A DNA stretch of 64,000 nt from Maylandia zebra (Eukaryota; Chordata; Actinopteri; Cichliformes; Cichlidae). Location: NCBI RefSeq assembly GCF_041146795.1, contig NC_135188.1:481376-545375 (forward strand), given 5' to 3'. The position numbers and the translations under genes were made by a program. This document shows positions 1 through 12,079 of the stretch, in pieces; within the stretch, counting starts at the first letter, position 1; each line of letters begins with the position of its first letter. The notes under the pieces were generated by a model. The model did no database searches and was not told where the DNA came from. It worked only from the letters and a program-made list of their open reading frames with translations.

Positions 1-234
1 CAAGCTGCACAGGGCACACGCAGCACCAGGCAGAATTAATGACGTCCCTGATCCACAGCTCAAGCCCAGCCACCCGCTGCCTCCTCGCCGCCTCCTCCTG
101 GGACCTTCAAGGACCACCCACCAGCCACTGGTACACATTCCAATCTTACACAATGGCCCCAGCATCACAGGGCATCTCCTGACATTAAAATCTATCCTGA
201 TTTCTGTTGTTTTTCCCTCATCTCTGAGCCGCTG

Positions 235-292
<58 letters not shown>

Positions 293-508
293 TCTCTCTT
301 TTACACAAAAAACACATGTCAGTTGTTAAGGAAAATGTTATAAAACACTTCTTCAGTAAAGACTCAGAGAAGAGAAACACACAGAACTTCTTGCTAGCAA
401 GGGCAGCCTCCACTCTAAGAGACTCCAGTGAGAGAACTGCCCCGGTCTTTATTTTATACTCCATTGAGCGTGTGTGTGTGCGTGTGTGTGTGTGTGTGTG
501 TGTTGACA

Positions 509-539
<31 letters not shown>

Positions 540-586
540 GGAGAGATACAAAGGAATGTAATTCAAATTTTGCACTTCAGACCTTA

Positions 587-623
<37 letters not shown>

Positions 624-691
624 GACAGAGAGAGAGAGAGAGAGGGAGAGATACAAAGGAATGTAATTCAAATTTTGCACTTCAGACCTTA

Positions 692-730
<39 letters not shown>

Positions 731-1008
731 TGTCTTTTACACAAAAAATGCACTTGCAACAACTTTAATATGGAATGTACTGGACTTCCCAGCTAGGCGC
801 CCTCCTGTGGATGACAGGTGCAATTGATTGTCAAAAGCAGATATCTAACAGCTTCTGACACTTTGTACCGCATTGAGCCAGCAGAGGGAGCCCCCCTGGT
901 TCAATCCCAGTTGCACAGCAGTTGTGACCAGCTTCTGTCTGTGTGCTTTGGTGTGTGTGAGTGTGTGTGTGTGTGTGTGTGTGTTGACAGAGAGAGAGAG
1001 AGAGAGAC

Positions 1009-1051
<43 letters not shown>

Positions 1052-1088
1052 TACAAAGGAATGTAATTCAAATTTTGCACTTCAGACC

Positions 1089-1136
<48 letters not shown>

Positions 1137-1251
1137 TTTTACACAAAAAATGCACTTGCAACAACTTTAATATGGAATGTACTGGACTTCCCAGCTAGGC
1201 GCCCTCCTGTGGACGACAGGTGCAATCCCAGTTGCACAGCACTTGACCAGC

Positions 1252-1293
<42 letters not shown>

Positions 1294-1865
1294 CAGACAG
1301 ACAGACAGAGAGGGAGATTCAAAGCATCAGGACCAGGAGATGACACAGTGCTCCAAAGGCCTGGTTCTGCTGCCTCCTCCTCCACCCACCTGCTGCAGAC
1401 GCTTCTGTGAAGGGAAACTGCTACATGTTATGTCACCGATCCCTGCCATGCTGCGTGTCTAACGACCCGGCAGGGCCTGCTGAGTACAGTGGTGGTGGAA
1501 TCGGCCCGATCGGACACTCCTATCTGCCACTTTGACCTTTTTATTCCGTCAAATTTGGACCCATTTACACCAAGTCCAGAACCGTTGGTGCTATCGACAT
1601 GGGGTCTTCACCAGCGCGTGCGGAGCGGCAGAAACACCCCACGTAGACACCACTTTCATCCCTCTACGACACTTACTTTCCCAGTTATTCCATTTTATTC
1701 CGTCAAGCTCTGGCTAAATCCCCTTAACCTAAGCAACCCTAATCATACCTGCATTTGTCCACTGGAGGGAGACAAAAAAACCAAGCTCTGAGATTCAAAT
1801 TTTGAACTGCAGACCTCACAGTGTCTGTGTGTGTGTGTGTGTGTGCGCTTTGGTGTGTTTGCTTT

Positions 1866-1914
<49 letters not shown>

Positions 1915-2116
1915 CAGAGAGAGAGAGTGACACTTGCTGTGTATTTAAGAAACAAACGCTCAAAGAAACCAAACAGAATGACACAGGCAGAAAGACACTG
2001 TTTTATTTTGGTAACCAATGATGCATTTCTTCTTCCCTTGTACAGTGCACCCTGAAGCCGTGTGTGGACCAGGAGATCAGCAGAACAGGAACCACAGAGC
2101 GTCAGCGGCAGACATC
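1..2116. repeat. Satellite unit A1 (GT/GA-rich, about 2.1 kb)
   Basis: The 20-bp word at position 1 returns at 2117, 5075 and 7205, which defines units of about 2.1 kb. Each unit holds long (GT)n tracts, (GA)n tracts and unique-looking spacers, including a block at about 1463-1740 with two copies of TATTCCGTCAA. A1 and the unit at 5075 share variants that the other two units lack (for example CTCCTGGGACC and GAGCCCCCCTGG), so they belong to the same subtype. Open frames here translate to His-Thr or Cys-Val runs and are not genes. Near 1726 the unit carries a degenerate telomere-like string, CCTTAACCTAAGCAACCC. Confidence 0.93.
504..1095. repeat. Composite (GT)n-(GA)n minisatellite inside the satellite
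   Basis: Within each unit a subrepeat of about 90-110 bp occurs two to four times: (GT)n, then TTGACAGAGAG, a (GA)n tract, GGGAGAGATACAAAGG, then a spacer ending CTTCAGACCTTAC before the next (GT)n. Copies here lie at about 504-592, 622-692 and 983-1091; equivalents occur at about 2605-3390, 5577-6180 and 7698-8322. Tract lengths differ between copies, as expected for slippage. Confidence 0.9.
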
Positions 2117-4019
<1,903 letters not shown>

Positions 4020-4108
4020 CTTAACCTAACCCTAACCCTAACCCTAACCCCCTAACCCCCTAACCCTAACCCTAACCCCCCCTAACCCTAACCCTAACCC
4101 TAACCCTA
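4020..4108. repeat. Interstitial telomere-type tract (CCCTAA)n
   Basis: About 90 bp of CCCTAA with some CCCCTAA and CCCCCTAA variants. This is the C-strand of the vertebrate telomere repeat. It interrupts the satellite at the degenerate telomere-like word inside the unit. After the tract the satellite restarts from an earlier phase (AAATGCACTTGCAACAAC), so the tract marks a junction and not a simple insertion. Confidence 0.95.
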
Positions 4109-4211
4109 AATGCACTTGCAACAACTTTAATATGGAATGTACTGGACTTCCCAGCTAGGCGCCCTCCTGTGGACGACAGGTGCAATCCCAGTTGCACAGC
4201 ACTTGACCAGC

Positions 4212-4251
<40 letters not shown>

Positions 4252-4823
4252 CAGACAGACAGACAGAGAGGGAGATTCAAAGCATCAGGACCAGGAGATG
4301 ACACAGTGCTCCAAAGGCCTGGTTCTGCTGCCTCCTCCTCCACCCACCTGCTGCAGACGCTTCTGTGAAGGGAAACTGCTACATGTTATGTCACCGATCC
4401 CTGCCATGCTGCGTGTCTAACGACCCGGCAGGGCCTGCTGAGTACAGTGGTGGTGGAATCGGCCCGATCGGACACTCCTATCTGCCACTTTGACCTTTTT
4501 ATTCCGTCAAATTTGGACCCATTTACACCAAGTCCAGAACCGTTGGTGCTATCGACATGGGGTCTTCACCAGCGCGTGCGGAGCGGCAGAAAATCCCCAC
4601 GTAGACACCACTTTCATCCCTCTACGACACTTACTTTCCCAGTTATTCCATTTTATTCCGTCAAGCTCTGGCTAAATCCCCTTAACCTAAGCAACCCTAA
4701 TCATACCTGCATTTGTCCACTGGAGGGAGACAAAAAAACCAAGCTCTGAGATTCAAATTTTGAACTGCAGACCTCACAGTGTCTGTGTGTGTGTGTGTGT
4801 GTGCGCTTTGGTGTGTTTGCTTT

Positions 4824-4872
<49 letters not shown>

Positions 4873-5074
4873 CAGAGAGAGAGAGTGACACTTGCTGTGT
4901 ATTTAAGAAACAAACGCTCAAAGAAACCAAACAGAATGACACAGGCAGAAAGACACTGTTTTATTTTGGTAACCAATGATGCATTTCTTCTTCCCTTGTA
5001 CAGTGCACCCTGAAGCCGTGTGTGGACCAGGAGATCAGCAGAACAGGAACCACAGAGCGTCAGCGGCAGACATC
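4109..5074. repeat. Partial satellite unit after telomeric tract
   Basis: Satellite sequence resumes at the ATGCACTTGCAACAAC word, which lies about 1.1 kb into a unit, and continues to the next unit start at 5075. It repeats the block already present at 3450-4019, so the last 0.6 kb of B1 is present twice on the two sides of the telomeric tract. It carries the same GAAAATCCCCACG variant as B1. Confidence 0.9.
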
Positions 5075-5308
5075 CAAGCTGCACAGGGCACACGCAGCAC
5101 CAGGCAGAATTAATGACGTCCCTGATCCACAGCTCAAGCCCAGCCACCCGCTGCCTCCTCGCCGCCTCCTCCTGGGACCTTCAAGGACCACCCACCAGCC
5201 ACTGGTACACATTCCAATCTTACACAATGGCCCCAGCATCACAGGGCATCTCCTGACATTAAAATCTATCCTGATTTCTGTTGTTTTTCCCTCATCTCTG
5301 AGCCGCTG

Positions 5309-5364
<56 letters not shown>

Positions 5365-5546
5365 TCTCTCTTTTACACAAAAAACACATGTCAGTTGTTA
5401 AGGAAAATGTTATAAAACACTTCTTCAGTAAAGACTCAGAGAAGAGAAACACACAGAACTTCTTGCTAGCAAGGGCAGCCTCCACTCTAAGAGACTCCAG
5501 TGAGAGAACTGCCCCGGTCTTTATTTTATACTCCATTGAGCGTGTG

Positions 5547-5577
<31 letters not shown>

Positions 5578-5588
5578 TGACAGAGAGA

Positions 5589-5619
<31 letters not shown>

Positions 5620-5666
5620 GGAGAGATACAAAGGAATGTAATTCAAATTTTGCACTTCAGACCTTA

Positions 5667-5703
<37 letters not shown>

Positions 5704-5771
5704 GACAGAGAGAGAGAGAGAGAGGGAGAGATACAAAGGAATGTAATTCAAATTTTGCACTTCAGACCTTA

Positions 5772-5818
<47 letters not shown>

Positions 5819-6096
5819 TGTCTTTTACACAAAAAATGCACTTGCAACAACTTTAATATGGAATGTACTGGACTTCCCAGCTAGGCGCCCTCCTGTGGAT
5901 GACAGGTGCAATTGATTGTCAAAAGCAGATATCTAACAGCTTCTGACACTTTGTACCGCATTGAGCCAGCAGAGGGAGCCCCCCTGGTTCAATCCCAGTT
6001 GCACAGCAGTTGTGACCAGCTTCTGTCTGTGTGCTTTGGTGTGTGTGAGTGTGTGTGTGTGTGTGTGTGTGTTGACAGAGAGAGAGAGAGAGAGAC

Positions 6097-6139
<43 letters not shown>

Positions 6140-6176
6140 TACAAAGGAATGTAATTCAAATTTTGCACTTCAGACC

Positions 6177-6226
<50 letters not shown>

Positions 6227-6341
6227 TTTTACACAAAAAATGCACTTGCAACAACTTTAATATGGAATGTACTGGACTTCCCAGCTAGGCGCCCTCCTGT
6301 GGACGACAGGTGCAATCCCAGTTGCACAGCACTTGACCAGC

Positions 6342-6381
<40 letters not shown>

Positions 6382-6953
6382 CAGACAGACAGACAGAGAG
6401 GGAGATTCAAAGCATCAGGACCAGGAGATGACACAGTGCTCCAAAGGCCTGGTTCTGCTGCCTCCTCCTCCACCCACCTGCTGCAGACGCTTCTGTGAAG
6501 GGAAACTGCTACATGTTATGTCACCGATCCCTGCCATGCTGCGTGTCTAACGACCCGGCAGGGCCTGCTGAGTACAGTGGTGGTGGAATCGGCCCGATCG
6601 GACACTCCTATCTGCCACTTTGACCTTTTTATTCCGTCAAATTTGGACCCATTTACACCAAGTCCAGAACCGTTGGTGCTATCGACATGGGGTCTTCACC
6701 AGCGCGTGCGGAGCGGCAGAAACACCCCACGTAGACACCACTTTCATCCCTCTACGACACTTACTTTCCCAGTTATTCCATTTTATTCCGTCAAGCTCTG
6801 GCTAAATCCCCTTAACCTAAGCAACCCTAATCATACCTGCATTTGTCCACTGGAGGGAGACAAAAAAACCAAGCTCTGAGATTCAAATTTTGAACTGCAG
6901 ACCTCACAGTGTCTGTGTGTGTGTGTGTGTGTGCGCTTTGGTGTGTTTGCTTT

Positions 6954-7002
<49 letters not shown>

Positions 7003-7204
7003 CAGAGAGAGAGAGTGACACTTGCTGTGTATTTAAGAAACAAACGCTCAAAGAAACCAAACAGAATGACACAGGCAGAAAGACACTGTTTTATTTTGGT
7101 AACCAATGATGCATTTCTTCTTCCCTTGTACAGTGCACCCTGAAGCCGTGTGTGGACCAGGAGATCAGCAGAACAGGAACCACAGAGCGTCAGCGGCAGA
7201 CATC
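5075..7204. repeat. Satellite unit A2
   Basis: Nearly identical to A1 apart from microsatellite lengths, sharing A-type variants at the diagnostic sites. It begins 5,074 bp after A1, which fits a higher-order repeat made of one A-type and one B-type unit. Confidence 0.9.
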
Positions 7205-7643
7205 CAAGCTGCACAGGGCACACGCAGCACCAGGCAGAATTAATGACGTCCCTGATCCACAGCTCAAGCCCAGCCACCCGCTGCCTCCTCGCCGCCTCCT
7301 CCCGGGACCTTCAAGGACCACCCACCAGCCACTGGTACACATTCCAATCTTACACAATGGCCCCAGCATCACAGGGCATCTCCTGACATTAAAATCTATC
7401 CTGATTTCTGTTGTTTTTCCCTCATCTCTGAGCCGCTGAGTGTGAGTGTGAGTGTGTGTGTGTGTGTCTCTCTCTCTTTTACACAAAAAACACATGTCAG
7501 TTGTTAAGGAAAATGTTATAAAACACTTCTTCAGTAAAGACTCAGAGAAGAGAAACACACAGAACTTCTTGCTACCAAGGGCAGCCTCCACTCTAAGAGA
7601 CTCCAGTGAGAGAACTGCCCCGGTCTTTATTTTATACTCCATT

Positions 7644-7700
<57 letters not shown>

Positions 7701-7710
7701 GACAGAGAGA

Positions 7711-7745
<35 letters not shown>

Positions 7746-7792
7746 GGAGAGATACAAAGGAATGTAATTCAAATTTTGCACTTCAGACCTTA

Positions 7793-7833
<41 letters not shown>

Positions 7834-7836
7834 GAC

Positions 7837-7886
<50 letters not shown>

Positions 7887-7933
7887 GGAGAGATACAAAG
7901 GAATGTAATTCAAATTTTGCAGTTCAGACCTTA

Positions 7934-7982
<49 letters not shown>

Positions 7983-8239
7983 TGTCTTTTACACAAAAAA
8001 TGCACTTGCAACAACTTTAATATGGAATGTACTGGACTTCCCGGCTAGGCGCCCTCCTGTGGATGACAGGTGCAATTGATTGTCAAAAGCAGATATCTAA
8101 CAGCTTCTGACACTTTGTACCGCATTGAGCCAGCAGAGGGAGCACCTCTTGTTCAATCCCAGCTGCACAGCAGTTGTGACCAGCTTCTGTCTGTGTGCTT
8201 TGGTGTGTGTGAGTGTGTGTGTGTGTGTGTGTTGACAGA

Positions 8240-8274
<35 letters not shown>

Positions 8275-8318
8275 GGAGAGATACAAAGGAATGTAATTCA
8301 AATTTTGCACTTCAGACC

Positions 8319-8364
<46 letters not shown>

Positions 8365-8479
8365 TTTTACACAAAAAATGCACTTGCAACAACTTTAATA
8401 TGGAATGTACTGGACTTCCCAGCTAGGCGCCCTCCTGTGGACGACAGGTGCAATCCCAGTTGCACAGCACTTGACCAGC

Positions 8480-8513
<34 letters not shown>

Positions 8514-8942
8514 CAGACAGACAGACAGACAGAGAGGGAGATTCAAAGCATCAGGACCAGGAGATGACACAGTGCTCCAAAGGCCTGGTTCTGCTGCCTC
8601 CTCCTCCACCCACCTGCTGCAGACGCTTCTGTGAAGGGAAACTGCTACATGTTATGTCACCGATCCCTGCCATGCTGCGTGTCTAACGACCCGGCAGGGC
8701 CTGCTGAGTACAGTGGTGGTGGAATCGGCCCGATCGGACACTCCTATCTGCCACTTTGACCTTTTTATTCCGTCAAATTTGGACCCATTTACACCAAGTC
8801 CAGAACCGTTGGTGCTATCGACATGGGGTCTTCACCAGCGCGTGCGGAGCGGCAGAAACACCCCACGTAGACACCACTTTCATCCCTCTACGACACTTAC
8901 TTTCCCAGTTATTCCATTTTATTCCGTCAAGCTCTGGCTAAA
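7205..8942. repeat. Satellite unit B2, ends in a telomeric tract
   Basis: Shares B-type variants with the unit at 2117 and begins 5,088 bp after it. Like B1 it stops at CTAAATCCCCTTAACCTAA and enters CCCTAA repeats, so the satellite-to-telomere junction is at the same place in both B units. Confidence 0.9.
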
Positions 8943-9130
8943 TCCCCTTAACCTAACCCCTAACCCTAACCCCTAACCCCTAACCCTAACCCCCTAACCC
9001 CCCAAACCCCTAACCCCCTAACCCCTAACCCTAACCCCTAACCCCCTAACCCTAACCCCCTAACCCTAACCCCCTAACCCTAACCCTAACCCCTAACCCC
9101 CCTAACCCCCTAACCCTAACCCTAACCCTA
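8943..9130. repeat. Interstitial telomere-type tract (CCCTAA)n with variants
   Basis: About 190 bp of CCCTAA, CCCCTAA and CCCCCTAA repeats closing the satellite array. It ends as CCCTAACCCTAGCCGGGCC, joining the terminal word of the elements described downstream (AGCCGGGCCTATTC). All the repeat is in the C-strand orientation. Confidence 0.95.
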
Positions 9131-9299
9131 GCCGGGCCTATTCTTTCCCCACACCCTAACCAGCCTGTGCCTCCTGGGATTGGTGGTGCCCCTGCCCATT
9201 GCCTCTCTCCCTCATTGTGGGGAGCCCCCCACCCACTACCCTGTCCTTACCCTAACCCCATTGCCCCCCTCCCCCCTCCCCTTCTAGCCCTAACCCTAA
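9131..9299. repeat. Telomere-like degenerate C-rich segment with an element 3' end
   Basis: Begins with GCCGGGCCTATTCTTTCCC followed by CACACCCTAACC. The same terminal word and CCCTAA junction close the element ending near 10041, so this is the 3' stub of a further, mostly lost copy. The rest is C-rich sequence with scattered CCCTAACCC words and no coding signal. Confidence 0.7.
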
Positions 9300-9832
9300 G
9301 GGACACTTAAAAGCCTAAATAAAGAGAACGAACGACAAGAAAGTCAGAAAAAACAGTACACAAGGAAAGGATTTACAGGAAGGGGGTGCCATAACAGAAA
9401 AATACAGAACACAGGACGGGATGTCTAAAAGGAAGGGGGTGCCATTTAAAGAAGTAAGAATAAAGAAAAGAACATCAGAAAAATAAAGAGAAAGAATAAA
9501 GAGCAAGAAAAAGAATAAAGAACAAGAGAAAAACTAAAGAACAACAGAAATACAAAGAGAAAGATAAAGAAAAACAGAAAGAATAAAGAACAAAAGACAG
9601 AATAAAGCTCAAACAGAAATACAAAGAGAAAGATAAAGAAAAACAGAAAGAATAAAGAACAAAAGAAAGAATAAAGCACAAACAGAAATACAAAGAGAAA
9701 GATAAAGAAAAACAGAAAGAACAAAGAACAGAAAAAGTTTGAAAAAGGGAGAGCTAAAGCAGAAAAAACTGAGAGTAAAGAAAAAACTAAGAAACAGAAA
9801 AAGTTAAGAAAAACAGAAAGGAAAACGAAAAG

Positions 9833-9841
9833 TATAAAAGG
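9833..9841 (+). promoter_or_regulatory. TATA box of element copy 1
   Basis: TATAAAAGG is a consensus Pol II TATA box and lies 31 bp before the first base of the hammerhead fold. A start site 25-30 bp downstream would place the ribozyme at the very 5' end of the transcript. The same box stands before the other two copies. Confidence 0.6.
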
Positions 9842-9871
9842 CCAAGAGTGGCGAAACAGAACACAAAAGCG

Positions 9872-9927
9872 GGTGGGCCAGCCTGAGGAAGGCTCAAGAG
9901 AAGCCGAAACGTCGCGAATGGCCCACC
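9872..9927 (+). ncRNA. Hammerhead-like ribozyme motif, copy 1
   Basis: Helix I is formed by GGTGGGCCA (9872-9880) with TGGCCCACC (9919-9927), plus an inner GC/GC pair next to the core. The core is CTGAGGA (9883-9889), fitting CUGANGA. Helix II is GGCT/AGCC around a short loop, followed by GAAA and a minimal AC/GU helix III. The predicted cleavage site is after GTC (9911-9913). One extra A lies between the core and helix II, which departs from the canonical fold. Activity is not shown by sequence alone. Confidence 0.7.
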
Positions 9928-10562
9928 ACAGTGCACTACACCCGCTTAGGGTAATTTTTTGATCAGGGGGCACCAATACCAGTCCCATGGATGGACCGTG
10001 CACCTAGGTTCCGGCATAGCCGGGCCTATTCTTTCCCCACACCCTAACCCTAACCTAAATTAAGAGAAAAAAGACAAGAAAGGTCAGAAAAAAGACAGAG
10101 TACAAAAGGAAAGGATTTACAGGAAGGGGGTGCCATAAAAGAAAAATACAGTACAAAGGACGGGATGTCTAATGAGAAGGGGGTGCCATTTAAAGAAATA
10201 TAAGAAAGAATAAAGAAAAGAACACAAGAGGAATAAAGAGAAATAATAAAGAACAACAGAAAGGAAAAAAGAACAACAGAGATAAAAAGAGAAAGACAAA
10301 GAGAAATACAAAGAGAAAGGTAAAGAAAAACAAAGAATAAAGAACAAGTATAAGGAAAAACAGAAATACAAAGAGAAAGGTAAAGAAAAACAAAGAATAA
10401 AGAACAAGTATAAGGAAAAACAGAAATACAAAGAGAAAGGTAAAGAAAAACAGAAAGAACAAAGAACAACAGAAAAAGGGAGAGCTAAAGCAGAAAAAAC
10501 TGAGAACAAGTAAAAACTAAGAAACAGAAAAAGTTAAGAAGAACAGAAATGAAAAACAGGAG

Positions 10563-10571
10563 TATAAAAGG
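10563..10571 (+). promoter_or_regulatory. TATA box of element copy 2
   Basis: TATAAAAGG lies 33 bp before the hammerhead-like fold and is followed by the same CCAGAGTGGCGAAA context as in copy 1. Confidence 0.6.
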
Positions 10572-10603
10572 CCCAGAGTGGCGAAATTGAACACAAGAGC
10601 GGG

Positions 10604-10654
10604 TGGGCCAGCCTGAAGAAGGCTAAATTAAGCCGAAACGTCGCGAATGGCCCA
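10604..10654 (+). ncRNA. Hammerhead-like ribozyme motif, copy 2
   Basis: Helix I is TGGGCCA (10604-10610) with TGGCCCA (10648-10654), plus GC/GC at the core. The core is CTGAAGA, helix II is GGCT/AGCC around a different loop (AAATTA), then GAAA and GTC at 10640-10642 as the predicted cleavage site. Predicted cleavage here and in copy 1 would release an RNA of about 729 nt. Confidence 0.7.
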
Positions 10655-10775
10655 ACCCCAGTGCACTACACCCGCTTAAGGGTAATTTTTTGAACAGGGG
10701 GCACCAACACCAGTCCCAATGATGGCCCGTGCACTCAGGTTCCGGCATAGCCGGGCCTGCTCATTTCCTAACACC

Positions 10776-10927
10776 TAACCCTTCTGCCTGAGACCCCTTT
10801 CTTTACCCAAACCCATATTTTGCCCTAACCCTAACCACTATGATTGTGACCCTAACCCAATTATTTACCCTAACCCTAACCCATGTTATTAGCCCTACCC
10901 CAAATATCTTCCCCTAACCCTAAACTT
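10776..10927. repeat. Degenerate telomere-like tract between elements
   Basis: Scattered CCCTAACCCTAACC words (about 10833, 10880, 10914) within C-rich filler. It separates element copy 2 from the longer, more diverged third element. Confidence 0.75.
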
Positions 10928-11527
10928 TTTTTGGGGGGGTTCATTAATCTAAATCCATAAATAAATAAATAAATAACCTCATAATGATAAATACCACGGT
11001 ATTATTACATACTACAAATTGTGTACAATAAACAAACAATGGGGAAACGGGACATATTGGGCGTTAGAACTTTATTAAAACCGTTAACACAACAAATTTT
11101 TATTCATACCCCTTTTAATCACTTTACAATTCACACTAAAACAGTTGTCAAAATCAAAATTTATTAAAACCCCTAAAAATACATGTTGATTGAATACACA
11201 ACTCCAAGAAGCATAAAAACACAATTTGGCTAAAAACACAAATGCAATTTTCAGATCATAAACTAATTTCTCTATAAACTCACAAAAATTCATAAAAACA
11301 CGATTGGATTTAAAACATAAACATGCAAATTTGAAATCTCATATACATCACTTAAAAATACAGTTTTTTGAAAATTCACATAATATACAAAATATAAAAT
11401 ACATTTCATGCAATTTTATTACAAAGGTTAAAAAACACACATTCATTTTAGTCTAAAACCATCCCAGACATTTCAAAATACATTGCCTAACCTAAAATTC
11501 AAAAAAACTCACGTTGGAAACCAAGCC

Positions 11528-11536
11528 TATAAAAGG
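11528..11536 (+). promoter_or_regulatory. TATA box of element copy 3
   Basis: TATAAAAGG lies 86 bp before the hammerhead-like fold, farther than the 31-33 bp seen in the other two copies. Confidence 0.5.
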
Positions 11537-11621
11537 CTGCACAGTAGAGAGGAGCTCATTTGGGAGCTGACCGTTGAAGAGGCAACATCTCTCTCTCTCT
11601 GTGCATTCCCAGTTTATTCAT

Positions 11622-11678
11622 TGTGCCCCAGCCTGAAGAAGACCTATCTTGGGTCGAAACGTCGCGGCAGTGGGCACA
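11622..11678 (+). ncRNA. Hammerhead-like ribozyme motif, copy 3
   Basis: Helix I is TGTGCCC (11622-11628) with GGGCACA (11672-11678), plus the GC/GC pair at the core. Helix II is GACC/GGTC around TATCTTG. The core words CTGAAGA, GAAA and CGTCGC are unchanged from copies 1 and 2. Both helices have different sequences from the other copies yet remain paired, which is covariation support for a real RNA fold. Predicted cleavage is after GTC at 11661-11663. Confidence 0.7.
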
Positions 11679-12079
11679 TTAATTCATTGGTTTTCACTTA
11701 TTAAAAATTAAACAATTTTATTAATTTCATCTATTTTGGTTTAAAAACAAATTTCATTTACTTTTTTTACTTTTTCTTTTTTTCTCGCCTTGTTTGTGAT
11801 TGTAAATTCATATACACATAATTTACATATCTAACTGGAATAAATAGCACATTAAAACAATTATTAAATAAAGATAACAAAGGCGACATCAAGAGATACA
11901 AAAAAATCCATGGGGTCCCGGATGGACTCAGAAGGCTGGACGGTGGTGCGTCACGGGAGAGGGCGGCTGCCTTCCCGTAGACGTGTCCAGCAGGGGACAA
12001 GTGGCAGGGGTGGGGGGATGGACCGAGCACCGTCTGGACCCTTTAAGGACCGGACTCAATCCCACATCCCTAACCCTCA

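Larger units (their letters stand above)
9300..10041 (+). mobile_element. Telomere-bracketed hammerhead element, copy 1
   Basis: A unit of about 0.74 kb between two CCCTAA-type tracts (before 9300 and from about 10042). It starts with A/G-rich DNA holding purine minisatellites (AAAGAAAAACAGAAAG-type, 9430-9830), followed by TATAAAAGG at 9833-9841, a hammerhead-like fold at 9872-9927, and a 3' end AGCCGGGCCTATTCTTTCCC fused to CACCCTAACCC. There is no protein-coding frame; the antisense Phe/Leu-rich frames only reflect purine bias. It is about 745 bp out of phase with a diverged second copy. It is probably a non-autonomous retroelement, perhaps of Penelope-like origin, but no RT is present here, so the class is inferred. 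Confidence 0.65.
10062..10775 (+). mobile_element. Telomere-bracketed hammerhead element, copy 2
   Basis: A diverged tandem copy of the preceding element, preceded by CCCTAACCCTAACC (10041-10055) and followed by CCTAACACCTAACCC and further telomere-like words. It holds the same purine-rich minisatellite (a unit of about 57 bp repeated at 10325-10480), TATAAAAGG at 10563-10571, a hammerhead-like fold at 10604-10654 and the AGCCGGGCC end at about 10748. No coding frame is seen. Confidence 0.65.
10928..12068 (+). mobile_element. Telomere-bracketed hammerhead element, copy 3 (diverged)
   Basis: A/T-rich sequence of about 1.14 kb starting after CCCTAACCCTAAA and ending at CACATCCCTAACCCT (12066-12078). 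It has TATAAAAGG at 11528-11536 and a hammerhead-like fold at 11622-11678. After the fold lie an A/T-rich stretch and a GC-rich 3' part (11910-12060) with GATGGACCGAGCAC, comparable to GATGGACCGTGCAC near the end of copy 1. The body otherwise differs from copies 1 and 2, so this is another family or subfamily with the same layout. No convincing protein-coding frame is seen. Confidence 0.55.

Noticed and set aside
8943..9130. A true chromosome end
   Set aside because: The CCCTAA tract is flanked by kilobases of sequence on both sides and is degenerate, so in this window it is interstitial. A subtelomeric location remains possible.
9446..10509. Minus-strand Phe/Leu-rich open frames up to 185 codons resembling membrane proteins
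   Set aside because: They are the complement of the purine-rich minisatellite in the telomere-bracketed elements; hydrophobicity follows from CT-rich codons.
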